Of a stretch of DNA of 64,000 nucleotides, positions 34,139 to 42,872 are shown piece by piece. Below the pieces are notes generated by a model. It saw nothing but the letters and a program-made list of their open reading frames with translations, did no database searches and was not told where the DNA came from. This DNA comes from JBGPGW01 sp046349515. Its GTDB lineage: Bacteria > Pseudomonadota > Alphaproteobacteria > CADEGL01. Both the position numbers and the translations under genes were made by a program. The number at the start of each line of letters is the position of its first letter. The first letter of the stretch is position 1. Where the stretch lies: contig JAXMCE010000012.1 of the NCBI GenBank assembly GCA_046349515.1, positions 1 through 64,000 of the forward strand. The letters run 5' to 3'.

Positions 34139-35176
34139 ATGACCCCAACAGCCGAACGAGCACGCGCGCTCCATCGCGACTCGCTCATCATCGACGGCAC
34201 GATCGCCTACTGCGACGGCTATACAGACGAATTCCTCGCGGGCAACGTGGCGGCGGTCAACGTGACGATTTGCAACTTTCAGGCCGATTTTCTCGAGGCC
34301 TGCGAATTGGCCGCGGAATGGCATGCGCGCTTGGGGCAGGCAGGGTCGCGTTGGCGGCTCGTCGAGCGGAGCGCCGACATCCCGGCAGCGCGGAAAGAAG
34401 GCAAGGTCGGCCTCATCATGGGCTGGCAGAATTTGCGTCCCATCGAGGACAAGCTCGCGCGCTTGGCGCTCTTCCACAAGGCGGGCCTGCGCATGATGCA
34501 GCTCACCTACAACGAGCGGAATTTCGTGGGCGATGGTTGTCTCGAGCCGAACGACGGCGGCCTGACGCCATTCGGGCGGCGGGCGATCGCGGAGATGAAC
34601 CGGCTCGGCATCGCCGTTGATTTGAGCCATGTGGGCGAGAAGACCTGCCTCGGCGCGGTCGAGGCATCGAGCCTGCCGGTGCTTCTCACCCATGCGAACG
34701 CGCGGGCGGTCTCGAACACGCTCCGGAACAAATCCGATCACGTCATCAAGGCCGTGGCTGCGACCGGCGGTCTCGTTGGTGTCAGCATCCATGGCGCCCT
34801 GTGCTGGCGGGGCGATTCCTCGAAACCGCCGTCGGTCGAGGATTTCATCGCCAATCTCGACCACATGGTGGACCTCGTGGGAATCGACCATGTGGCGCTC
34901 GGCACCGATTTCGTGTCGGTGAGCGAGGCGGGCCAGGCCACGCTCGAGCGCATGCTGCGCGCGACGCGCGACCGCTATCCGACGTTCATCTCGAAGTTCG
35001 TCCAGGCCTTCGGCAATGACAAGGGCGCGCGCTATCCACGGGAATGCCCGACTCCGGCCCACCTTCACGTCGTGACGGAAGCGCTCGTCGGTCGAGGCTG
35101 GTCCGACGATGCGATCCGGAAGGTGCTGGGCGGCAACCTCATGCGGGTCTTGCCGATCGTCTGGCGCGAGGTGTGA
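34139..35176 (+). CDS. M19 (renal/membrane dipeptidase) family protein with altered metal site
   Basis: This 345-residue TIM-barrel protein belongs to peptidase family M19. The two His ligands in VDLSHVGE and LLTHANAR are kept, as is the Asp in LGTDF. The N-terminal HxD motif is replaced (IIDGTIAYCDG, Thr and Ala in place of His and Asp), and the bridging Glu appears as Gln in GWQNLR. Thus the usual two-zinc site looks incomplete. It may be a one-metal hydrolase of another amide or lactone. A strong GGAGGAGGAGGG precedes the ATG. Confidence 0.87.
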   Translation: MTPTAERARALHRDSLIIDGTIAYCDGYTDEFLAGNVAAVNVTICNFQADFLEACELAAEWHARLGQAGSRWRLVERSADIPAARKEGKVGLIMGWQNLRPIEDKLARLALFHKAGLRMMQLTYNERNFVGDGCLEPNDGGLTPFGRRAIAEMNRLGIAVDLSHVGEKTCLGAVEASSLPVLLTHANARAVSNTLRNKSDHVIKAVAATGGLVGVSIHGALCWRGDSSKPPSVEDFIANLDHMVDLVGIDHVALGTDFVSVSEAGQATLERMLRATRDRYPTFISKFVQAFGNDKGARYPRECPTPAHLHVVTEALVGRGWSDDAIRKVLGGNLMRVLPIVWREV

Positions 35177-35190
35177 TCGCGCCGCAAGAG

Positions 35191-36057
35191 TCAGATTGGC
35201 CGGTCGCCCGCGATGGTAACTCGATGCATGATGCGCCGCGCGTTGAACAGCTCAGGGCGGTGCGGGAAGTAATCTGAGATCGCCTCGTGCTGGGTGCAGC
35301 GATTGTCCCAGAGTGCCAACGTCCCTTCCGTCCACCGGAACTGGCAGGTGAACTCCGGCCGGACGCAATGGCGGAAGAGGTAGTCGAGAAGCGGTCGACT
35401 TTCCTCGACCGTCATGTCTTCGAAGCGCGTCGTGAAGGAGTTGTTGAGGAAAAGGCATTTGCGCCCTGTCTCCGGGTGCGTGCGGACGACGGGGTGCGCG
35501 CACTCGCCCGCGACGGAATCGCTCCGCGCCTTCATCCCCTTGTAGTTGGCCTCGAATCGGCCCGGCGAGCCCGAGCTGTGATAGGCGCGCATGCTCCTCA
35601 GCATCGCCTTGAGGCCGTCCGACAGCGCGTCATAGGCAAGGTACATGCTCGACCACATCGTGTCGGAGCCATAGGGCGGTACCTGCTGGGCCACGAGCAT
35701 GGTGGCCAGCGGCGGTGTCTCGATGAACGTCCCGTCCATGTGCCACATGCGGCCGAAATTGAGCCGCTCGCCGGGTTCGCGGACGATCTTCACCACGTCA
35801 GGATGGTCGTCCATGCCCTTGGCGATGGGATGGCGGTCGATGGGCCCGAAGCGCCGCGCAAAGGCGAGCTGCTCGTCCGGGTCGAGCTTCTGGCCGCGGA
35901 GGAAGATCACGGAAAATTCGAGGAAGGCGCGGTGGATTTCGTCCATCGTCGCGTTGTCGAGGCGACCCTTGAGATCGGCGCCTTCGATCTCGGCGCCGAG
36001 CGCGCCGGCGATCGGCTTGACCGTGATCCGCTGGTAGTCTTTCTCGCCCATTCCCAT
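35191..36057 (-). CDS. TauD/TfdA-family 2-oxoglutarate dioxygenase
   Basis: This 288-residue enzyme has the Fe(II) facial triad of the family: His and Asp in WHMDGTF (near residue 106) and the distal His in TQHEAIS. The 2-oxoglutarate-binding Arg is in RRIMHRVTI near the C-terminus. Family members hydroxylate taurine, aryloxyalkanoates, carnitine precursors and similar acids, often releasing aldehyde. It is divergent from the beta-keto acid cleavage gene, with a 177-nt shared promoter region. The substrate is unknown. Confidence 0.92.
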   Translation of the reverse strand: MGMGEKDYQRITVKPIAGALGAEIEGADLKGRLDNATMDEIHRAFLEFSVIFLRGQKLDPDEQLAFARRFGPIDRHPIAKGMDDHPDVVKIVREPGERLNFGRMWHMDGTFIETPPLATMLVAQQVPPYGSDTMWSSMYLAYDALSDGLKAMLRSMRAYHSSGSPGRFEANYKGMKARSDSVAGECAHPVVRTHPETGRKCLFLNNSFTTRFEDMTVEESRPLLDYLFRHCVRPEFTCQFRWTEGTLALWDNRCTQHEAISDYFPHRPELFNARRIMHRVTIAGDRPI

Positions 36058-36234
36058 CCGTCCTCGTGACGGCGCTGGCCCGCGCTGAGGCTAGCCTAAC
36101 CGACCTCGCGCCAGGGCGCTATCCGGGGCATGCCACCGAGGCTTCGCTGGCTGGTTCCGCGTCCTCGGAGCCGTTATCCTTGGGCGCACGCCGCGCCCAT
36201 TGCGCGGCGCGGCAGGATGAACGGGGGCTGGACC

Positions 36235-37122
36235 ATGGCCATGAACACGGAAGTCGTCATCACTTGTGCCGTCACCGGCGGCGGGGACACGGTGGGCAAG
36301 CACCCGGCCATCCCGGTGACGCCCGAGCAGATCGCGAATGCCGCCATCGAGGCAGCCAAGGCCGGTGCCGCGGTCACCCACATCCACGCGCGCAATCCCA
36401 AGACCGGCAAGAACAGCCGGGACCCGGCGCTCTTCCGCGAGATCGTCGCGCGCATCCGCGAGTCGAACACCGATGTCGTCATCAATCTGACGGGCGGGAA
36501 CGGCGGCAGTTGGGGGCCGGAGGAAAAGAACCCCATGGCGCTCAAGGAAACGGACGACGTGGTCGGCCCCGTCGAGCGCCTCAACTACATCGAGGAATTG
36601 CGCCCCGAGATCTGCAGTCTCGATTGCGGCGCCATGAATTTCGGCGACCGCGTCTATGTCAACACGCCGAGCTTCCTTCGCACGATGGCGAAGCGCGTCA
36701 AGGCGCTTGGCATCAAGCCCGAGCTCGAAGTCTTCGACATGGGCCAGGTCGGCATCGCCAACATGCTGGTCGAGGAGGGCCATGTCGAACGCCGTCCGCT
36801 TTACCAGCTCTGCCTCGGCATCAGCTGGGGTGCGCCGGCGGACACCGCGGCCATGAAGACCATGCGCGACATGCTGCCGCCGGATGCCATCTGGGCTGGC
36901 TTCGGCATCTCGCGCATGCAGATGCCCATGGTGGCCCAGGCCGTGCTCTTGGGCGGCAATGTGCGGGTCGGCCTCGAGGACAACCTTTATCTCGATCGCG
37001 GCGTGTTCGCATCGAACGGCCAGCTCGTCGAGCGGGCGGCCGAGATCATCACGCGCATGGGCGCGCGCGTCCTGAGCCCCGAGGAGGCGCGGAAGAAGCT
37101 CGGGCTCAAGAAGCATCACTGA
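36235..37122 (+). CDS. Beta-keto acid cleavage enzyme (BKACE, DUF849)
   Basis: This 295-residue TIM-barrel enzyme has the zinc-binding HIHAR motif near residue 46, the strand ELEVFDMGQV, and the Glu of RVGLEDNLYLD. BKACEs condense a beta-keto acid with acetyl-CoA to give a CoA ester and acetoacetate; known substrates include 3-keto-5-aminohexanoate and dehydrocarnitine. I chose the ATG at 36235 for the GGGGG 8 nt upstream; ATG at 36217 or 36241 are alternatives. Its neighbours (TauD, SDR, EamA) fit a small acid-degradation module. Confidence 0.9.
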   Translation: MAMNTEVVITCAVTGGGDTVGKHPAIPVTPEQIANAAIEAAKAGAAVTHIHARNPKTGKNSRDPALFREIVARIRESNTDVVINLTGGNGGSWGPEEKNPMALKETDDVVGPVERLNYIEELRPEICSLDCGAMNFGDRVYVNTPSFLRTMAKRVKALGIKPELEVFDMGQVGIANMLVEEGHVERRPLYQLCLGISWGAPADTAAMKTMRDMLPPDAIWAGFGISRMQMPMVAQAVLLGGNVRVGLEDNLYLDRGVFASNGQLVERAAEIITRMGARVLSPEEARKKLGLKKHH

Positions 37123-37135
37123 ACGAAGGCACCGG

Positions 37136-37903
37136 TCAGAGGCGCGTGCCGCCGTTCACGATGACGACCTCGCCGGTCATGTAGAGGGCGCCGGCCGCGA
37201 AGAACACGATCATCTCGGCGTAGTCTTCGGGCTGGCCGACGCGGGCCAGCGGCACGCGTTCGCGCGCCGCGGCTTCCTTGTCGCCGAACGAGCACTCCCA
37301 ATTCGAGTTCACGTAACCCGGCGCGATGCCATTGACGCGGACACGAGGTGCGAGCGCCTTCGCGAGCAGCTCTGTCTGCCGGACGAGTGCCGTCTTGGCG
37401 CAGGCATAGGCGAGGCTGCTGGCCCCGCCGCCGAAAGCCGCATCGGACACCGTGTTGACGACCGCGCCCTCGCTCGCGCGGAGAGCGGCTGCCGCCGCCT
37501 TCGTCATCCAGAACGCGCCGAGAAGATTGACCGACAGGATCTTCGACCAGAACTCGGGCGTCATGGCCTCGAGATCGGCCGGCGGGATCGGCTCGCGCGT
37601 CGCCGGCGTTCCGGCGTTGTTGACGAGGTAGTCGAGCCCGCCGAGGCGGTCGAGGCTGTCCGCGACGATCGCCGACGCCTCCTTCGCGTCGCCCACATTG
37701 CCCGCGACGGCATGGACGTCGAGCCCCTCGGCGCGGAGCCGGGCGGCTTCGGCCGGAAGGCGATTGCTCGACGGCAGGTCGTTCATCACTACGGAGGCGC
37801 CCGAGCGCGCGAATCGCTCGACCGCGCCGAGGCCGATGCCGGAGGCGCCGCCCGTCACCAGCGCGCGTTTGCCCGAGAGGTTGTAGGAAACCAGGCTTGC
37901 CAC
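37136..37903 (-). CDS. Short-chain dehydrogenase/reductase
   Basis: This 255-residue SDR has TGGASGIG near residue 17, NNAG, YACAK and the C-terminus YMTGEVVIVNGGTRL. The start is GTG at 37903 with GGGAGG 6 nt upstream; the long open frame continues into the next gene and is not used. It lies 20 nt after the EamA transporter gene on the same strand and ends 13 nt from the convergent BKACE gene. Confidence 0.9.
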   Translation of the reverse strand: MASLVSYNLSGKRALVTGGASGIGLGAVERFARSGASVVMNDLPSSNRLPAEAARLRAEGLDVHAVAGNVGDAKEASAIVADSLDRLGGLDYLVNNAGTPATREPIPPADLEAMTPEFWSKILSVNLLGAFWMTKAAAAALRASEGAVVNTVSDAAFGGGASSLAYACAKTALVRQTELLAKALAPRVRVNGIAPGYVNSNWECSFGDKEAAARERVPLARVGQPEDYAEMIVFFAAGALYMTGEVVIVNGGTRL

Positions 37904-37923
37904 GGATACCTCCCTTTTGGTCC

Positions 37924-38799
37924 CTAGCGAGCGCGCGTCGCGATCCAAACGCCGGAGAGGACGAGCGCCGTCGCAAGAAGGAAAGCATCGCTCACGGGCT
38001 CGCTCAACAGCAACCAGGCAAGAATGACGCCCGAGATGGGCTGGAGGAACTGGAAGAGGCCGACCCGGGCGATGCCGCCCTTGCCGAGCGCCCAGTACCA
38101 GGACACGTAGCCGATGATCGTGACGCCGATGGCGAGGTAGAGGACGCCGGCCCAGGCGGCGAAGGACACGCTCGGCCAGTCGATCCCGTCGAGCACCCAT
38201 GGGAGGGACGGGACGACCATGACGTTCGCAAGGACCACGCCCCAGAAGGTAGCACCCTGCGACGGGTAACCCGATTGCTTGAGGCGCCCTCCGGAGACAT
38301 AGCCTGCCGCACCCGCCACGTTCGTGAGGAGGATCAACCCGTCGCCCAAAAGGCTCGATGGCGCGGCGCTTGCCGACCCGCGCGAAAGCGCCAGGACGAC
38401 GGCGCCAATGGTCGCGATGGCGCATCCAATCCACCAGCGGCGGTGCGGCCATTGGCGATCCCACGCCATGGCGATGCCGCCCGTCACGACCGGAAGAAGC
38501 GCCAGGATCATCGACGCATGGAGGGCGGAGGTGTGACGGACGCCGAACGAGAACAGGATCGGGAACGCGATGAACCCGCAGAAGCTCGAAAGAAGCAGCA
38601 ACCGCCGTTGCTCGCGGCCTTTTGGCCAGGGAATACGAAGGGCGAGCGCAAGCGGCAGGGAGGCGACGCCCCCCAAGGCCGTGCGCAACGCCGCGACGGC
38701 GATGGGTGGCAGCTCGGCGACAGCGACCTTCGTGCCGACGGGCGAGGCCCCCCAGACGATGACGGCAAACAGCGCCACGATGATCACCGTCGGTGGCAT
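37924..38799 (-). CDS. EamA/DMT-family transporter
   Basis: This 291-residue inner-membrane protein has ten predicted helices in two EamA repeats. The first begins VIIVALFAVIVWGASPVGTK and the second about GLILLTNVAGAAGYV. Family members export metabolites such as amino acids and nucleotides, or import others. It is probably co-transcribed with the SDR gene downstream. The substrate is not predictable. Confidence 0.9.
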   Translation of the reverse strand: MPPTVIIVALFAVIVWGASPVGTKVAVAELPPIAVAALRTALGGVASLPLALALRIPWPKGREQRRLLLLSSFCGFIAFPILFSFGVRHTSALHASMILALLPVVTGGIAMAWDRQWPHRRWWIGCAIATIGAVVLALSRGSASAAPSSLLGDGLILLTNVAGAAGYVSGGRLKQSGYPSQGATFWGVVLANVMVVPSLPWVLDGIDWPSVSFAAWAGVLYLAIGVTIIGYVSWYWALGKGGIARVGLFQFLQPISGVILAWLLLSEPVSDAFLLATALVLSGVWIATRAR

Positions 38800-38873
38800 G
38801 GTGGCCTTTCTCGCGGAAGCGCGCGTCTAGAGGGCGGTCGAATGCCGGTGCATGCGGCGCGGATCAGACCCCG

Positions 38874-38972
38874 TCATGCGCCGTTGATGGCCCGCCAGAC
38901 TTTCTCGGACGTGATGGGCAAGTCGAGATGGGAGGCGCCGAACTCCGCGAGGGACGCATCTCGGGCAGCCAT
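38874..38972 (-). pseudogene. C-terminal remnant of a CoxL-type molybdenum hydroxylase large subunit
   Basis: On the minus strand, 32 codons end with LAEFGASHLDLPITSEKV, then WRAINGA and a stop. This matches the extreme C-terminus of CO-dehydrogenase/aldehyde-oxidase large subunits, which end with a DLPITPEKV-type motif; compare HDLPITPEKV in the intact large subunit of this window. Similarity stops about codon 8, and the rest of the gene is missing. A start codon with GAGGAA upstream exists, so a tiny peptide could still be made, but a decay remnant is more likely. Confidence 0.6.
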
Positions 38973-39041
38973 CGATCTTCCTCGTTCTCGAATCTCACCG
39001 AGACTATCTGGGCCAGGGATCCGCTGGGGACCAGTAACCGT

Positions 39042-39839
39042 TCAGCGGCCGAGCAACTGATTGCGCGCCTGGCCGAAATAGGCAAGGCCGGATGCCAAGA
39101 ATCCGCCGTCGACATAAAGGGTCTGGCCGGTCATCCATGTGACGGAGGCCAGGAAATGAATGGCCTCGGCCAGCTCGTCCGGATCGCCGAACCGGCCAAG
39201 GGGCGTCCGGTCAAGATCGTGCTGCATCACTTCGCCCTGGCTTCGCGTCTCGGCCATCGACGCGCTCTTGTGCTCGATGAGGCCGGGTCCGATCGCGTTG
39301 ACAAGGATGCCGAAGGGCGCGAGCTCGATTGCCATGCCTTGGGTCAGCGCGCGCTGGGCCGCCTTGGTCGTGCAATAGACGATCTCTCCGGCCCAGGCCT
39401 GGTCGGCTGCGACCGACGTGACCGTGACGATGTGGCCCTTGCGGGCGCTCTTCATGCGCCGCGCGGCCTCCTGGCAGGAAAGGAAGGTTCCTCGCACATT
39501 CGTTGCGACGATGCGGTCGAAATCGTCGACGGGTATGTCGAGGAAATGGTCGGCCTTGCTCACGGCCGCGCAGTGGACGAAGACGTCGGGTGCGGCATCG
39601 GCGAAGATGCGGTCGATCGCACGGAACGCCTCGCCGACCGACTTCGCATCGGCGATGTCCGTCGTGATGCTGTGAAAGCCGCGTTCGCGCGCAAGGGAGT
39701 CCGGTGCCGGGCGCAAATCGAGATTGACGACCTCAGCCGCGTCCTTGAGGAACCGTCGCGCCACGGCCGAGCCGAGGCCGCCGGACGCGCCGGTCACGAC
39801 GACGCGGCGCGCGTCATGCGTCCCGCCTTTTGCCGCCAT
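39042..39839 (-). CDS. Short-chain dehydrogenase/reductase
   Basis: This 265-residue SDR has TGASGGLG near residue 17 and YCTTK, with the C-terminus WMTGQTLYVDGGFLASG. The NNAG motif is HCAA here. Asp in LDLRPAP after the second strand suggests NAD rather than NADP. The start at 39839 overlaps the EthD gene stop by 1 nt (TGATG), so the two are translationally coupled. Confidence 0.91.
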   Translation of the reverse strand: MAAKGGTHDARRVVVTGASGGLGSAVARRFLKDAAEVVNLDLRPAPDSLARERGFHSITTDIADAKSVGEAFRAIDRIFADAAPDVFVHCAAVSKADHFLDIPVDDFDRIVATNVRGTFLSCQEAARRMKSARKGHIVTVTSVAADQAWAGEIVYCTTKAAQRALTQGMAIELAPFGILVNAIGPGLIEHKSASMAETRSQGEVMQHDLDRTPLGRFGDPDELAEAIHFLASVTWMTGQTLYVDGGFLASGLAYFGQARNQLLGR

Positions 39840-40189
39840 CACGTCCCGCCCTTGGTGCCGATCGGGTACTCGCGGACGACCATGCGCTGGAAGCGGCTGA
39901 CATGGGCGAGGGTGTCGCCCCGCGTCGGGCTCTTGGGCTTGCCGTAGACAGCGGCGAAATCGGCTTCCGTCTCGAACCACTGCTCGGCGATGCCGTCCCA
40001 GTCCACGACACCCTCCGCGGGCTTCCCGGGCAACGTGTCGTTCTCGACGCGGACGTCGATCACGTACTTCTTCAGATGCGGTGCCTGATGCTCGATGATG
40101 TCGGGCGCGTGATCCTCGATCCACCATTTGCGGAATTCCTCGAGCGTCAAGTGCTCCGCACGCTTCAAGAACCACATCACCTTGATCAT
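39839..40189 (-). CDS. EthD-domain protein
   Basis: This 116-residue protein has the dimeric alpha-beta barrel EthD fold, with the marker segments MIKVMWFLKRAEHLTLEEFRK (read in two parts, residues 1-21), WWIEDHAPDII and DWDGIAEQWFETEADF. EthD-like proteins accompany ring-oxidising and ether-degrading systems and some act as small cyclases or dehydratases. It is transcribed with the downstream SDR and divergently from the FAD dehydrogenase at 40372. Confidence 0.88.
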   Translation of the reverse strand: MIKVMWFLKRAEHLTLEEFRKWWIEDHAPDIIEHQAPHLKKYVIDVRVENDTLPGKPAEGVVDWDGIAEQWFETEADFAAVYGKPKSPTRGDTLAHVSRFQRMVVREYPIGTKGGT

Positions 40190-40371
40190 CGCCCCCTCGC
40201 TGCTGCCTCGCCGGTCAGGACCCATGAGGATCGGATACGGCCCGCGCTGCTGAAATTAACCCAAGGTTCGGCGCGACACCATCGCCCGGGCGGGCGTGAG
40301 AAATTGGGGTTTGACAAGCTGCCCGCCCGCGCGGCCATGTTTTCCTCGGGGCTCCGGACCATGGGTGAAGG

Positions 40372-42084
40372 ATGGGTGAGGCTGACGCGTACCGCTGCGA
40401 CGTGCTGGTGATCGGGTCGGGGGCCAGTGGTCTCACGGCAGCGGCCGTTGCGCGCGAACTCGGTCTCGATGTGCTCGTGGTCGAGAAAGCAGCCGTCATC
40501 GGCGGCACCACGGCCCTTTCCGAGGGCATGATCTGGATTCCGGCCAACAGTCACGCGAAGCGGGCGGGAGTCACCGATTCGCCGGCATCCGCCCTCGCGT
40601 ACATTGCCAACGCCACGGGAAATTTTTTCGATCGCGGCCGCGCCGAGGCCTATGTCGAGGCGGCGCCCGCGATGCTCGATTTCGTCGAGCGGCGCTTCGG
40701 GCTTCGCTTCGCGCTGGCGCTCGGGTCTTGCGACTACATGTCCGAGCTGGGCGGCGCCTGCCATGGGGGCCGAGCCTTCGACCCTGAGCCCTTCGACGGC
40801 CGAAAAATCGGCGGTGATTTCGGCCGTCTCCGGACGCCGCTGGCCACGACCATGATCTTCGGCGGCATGACCATCACCGGCTGGGACTTGCCCCATTTCC
40901 TCAAAGTGGGTCGGTCGATCCGTTCGACGACGCATGTCGCGCGCACACTCGGGCGCTATGTCCTCGACCGGCTCTGTGGTCATTCCCGTGGCACGCGGCT
41001 CGGCGGCGGGAACGCCCTCATCGCGCATCTTCTTCTCAACCTGCGGCAGCGCGGCGTGCCGATTTGGACATCCGCGCCGGCGATCGAGCTCGTGCGCGAC
41101 GGGACGAGGATCGCCGGCGCGGTCGTCGCCAAAGAGGGACGGCGCACGGAGGTGCGGGCGCGCCGCGCCGTCGTGTTGGCGTGCGGCGGATTTCCGGCAT
41201 CCGAGGAGTTGAAGCGCCAGTTCTATCCCCATGTCCGTGCCGGCAAGAACCATGCGCGTCTCGCACCTGACGAGAACACGGGCGACGGCTTGCGGCTGGC
41301 GGAGGCTGTGGGCGGGCTGCTCAACACGTCCCTCGCCCAGCCGGCGTCATGGGCGCCGGTCTCGCTCGTCCCGCAGCGTGACGGCTCGGTCGTGCCGTTT
41401 CCCCATTTCATCGACCGCAACAAGCCGGGCTTCATCATCGTCAATCGCCGCGGCCGGCGCTTCGTCAACGAATCGGACCCCTATCACCTCATCGTTCAGG
41501 CCATGGTGGCGGCGGCGGCGGATGAGAAGACGATCGAGGCGTTCGTCATCGGGGATCATCCGTCTGTCCGCCGCTACAGCCTGGGCGTCGTTCCTCCAGC
41601 ACCCGGGCGGCTCGGCCCCCACATCCGCTCGCGCTACCTCACGCGGGGCAAGACGCTCGAGCAGCTCGCCGTCGCGCTCGGAATCGATCCAGGCTCGCTC
41701 GTCCGCACGGTAGCGCGTTTCAACGACCATGCGGCCCGCGGGGCGGATCCCGATTTCGGACGCGGGCAGAGTGCCTACAACCGGGCGAGCGGCGACAAGG
41801 CTCACGGTCCGAACCCCGCGCTCGGGCCGCTCACGGAGGCGCCCTACTATGCGGTCCGTATCGTGCCTGCGGAGCTCGGCACGTTCTTCGGCATCGCGAC
41901 CAACCGCGATGCCCAGGTTCTCGACGGCATGGGCGCGCCTATTCCTGGCCTCTACGCCGTCGGGAATGATGCGGCCAGCGTGATGGGGGGCGCCTATCCC
42001 GGTGCCGGCATCACCATAGGGCCTGCGATGACCTTCGGTTACGTCGCCGCCCACCACATTCGGGCCAACGCGACTGACGTATGA
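40372..42084 (+). CDS. FAD-dependent 3-ketosteroid dehydrogenase/fumarate reductase-type flavoprotein
   Basis: This 570-residue flavoprotein has the FAD motif VLVIGSGASGLTAA near residue 12, and GGTTALSEGMIWIP as in 3-ketosteroid delta-1-dehydrogenases and fumarate reductases. ACGGFPASEEL, FAD-contact YAVGNDAASVMGGAYPGAGITIG and a GRRFVNES segment are also present. It probably dehydrogenates a cyclic ketone or reduces an enoate. It is followed by an SDR gene overlapping or 23 nt apart, consistent with oxidation of a ring alcohol and ketone in sequence. The substrate is not proven. Confidence 0.9.
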   Translation: MGEADAYRCDVLVIGSGASGLTAAAVARELGLDVLVVEKAAVIGGTTALSEGMIWIPANSHAKRAGVTDSPASALAYIANATGNFFDRGRAEAYVEAAPAMLDFVERRFGLRFALALGSCDYMSELGGACHGGRAFDPEPFDGRKIGGDFGRLRTPLATTMIFGGMTITGWDLPHFLKVGRSIRSTTHVARTLGRYVLDRLCGHSRGTRLGGGNALIAHLLLNLRQRGVPIWTSAPAIELVRDGTRIAGAVVAKEGRRTEVRARRAVVLACGGFPASEELKRQFYPHVRAGKNHARLAPDENTGDGLRLAEAVGGLLNTSLAQPASWAPVSLVPQRDGSVVPFPHFIDRNKPGFIIVNRRGRRFVNESDPYHLIVQAMVAAAADEKTIEAFVIGDHPSVRRYSLGVVPPAPGRLGPHIRSRYLTRGKTLEQLAVALGIDPGSLVRTVARFNDHAARGADPDFGRGQSAYNRASGDKAHGPNPALGPLTEAPYYAVRIVPAELGTFFGIATNRDAQVLDGMGAPIPGLYAVGNDAASVMGGAYPGAGITIGPAMTFGYVAAHHIRANATDV

Positions 42085-42107
42085 CGGTGGGCGGGAGGGG
42101 TAGGACC

Positions 42108-42872
42108 ATGGTGCTTTCCGGATTCCGCGATGGTCTTTTCGCCGGGAAGGGCGTGCTCGTCACGGGTGCCGCGCGCGGAATTGGGCTGTCCACGGCCGAA
42201 GCCTTTGCCGCCTTGGGCGCGCGCGTGGCGTTGATCGACCGTGACGGCGACGAAGTGCGTGAGGCGGCGCGAAAATTGGGATCGGCTCACCTGGCGCTGC
42301 CGCTCGACATCAGCGACTACGACGCCGTCGCGCGCGCGGCGGCGCGTGTCGCGCAAGAGGTGGGCGCGCTCCACGTGGTCGTGAACAATGCCGGCATCTT
42401 CGAACGCTCACCCGTGACGGAGGAGCGCACGGTCGAGTCTTGGCGCCGCATTTTCTCAGTCAACGCGGATGGCCCGTTCCATGTCGTGCACGCGTTCCTT
42501 GGCGCGCTTCGCGAAAGCCGCGGCTCGATCGTCAACCTGGCCTCGACGCGCGCCTACACGGCGGCCGCGCACGCGCCGGCCTACACCGCTTCGAAGGGCG
42601 CCGTCGTCGCCCTGACCAAGGCTCTTGCGGTCGAGCTGGCACCCCACGGCATCCGGGTGAACGGGGTCGCGCCGAGCGACGTGCGGACGCGGATGACGGC
42701 AGGCGGCGGATCGGACGCTGCGATCCAGGCCGGCCTCTATGAGCGGACGCCGCTCGGCCGTCCGGCCGAACCCGAAGAGATCGCGGCGCTGATCGTGTTC
42801 CTGGCCTCGCCCCTTGCGTCGTTCATGACCGGGGCCGTCGTGCCCATCGACGGTGGGTTTCTCGCGACTTAG
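42108..42872 (+). CDS. Short-chain dehydrogenase/reductase
   Basis: This 254-residue SDR has TGAARGIG near residue 20, NNAG, YTASK and FMTGAVVPIDGGFLAT. ATG at 42108 has a GGGAGGGG site upstream and is preferred; an ATG at 42081, overlapping the previous stop by 4 nt, would add nine residues. The last 4 nt overlap the end of the convergent fatty acid hydroxylase gene. Confidence 0.91.
   Translation: MVLSGFRDGLFAGKGVLVTGAARGIGLSTAEAFAALGARVALIDRDGDEVREAARKLGSAHLALPLDISDYDAVARAAARVAQEVGALHVVVNNAGIFERSPVTEERTVESWRRIFSVNADGPFHVVHAFLGALRESRGSIVNLASTRAYTAAAHAPAYTASKGAVVALTKALAVELAPHGIRVNGVAPSDVRTRMTAGGGSDAAIQAGLYERTPLGRPAEPEEIAALIVFLASPLASFMTGAVVPIDGGFLAT

Noticed and set aside
40311..40341. Promoter from TTGACA ahead of the FAD dehydrogenase gene
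   Set aside because: The -35 is perfect but no convincing -10 lies at 16-18 nt (CATGTT at 19 nt only).
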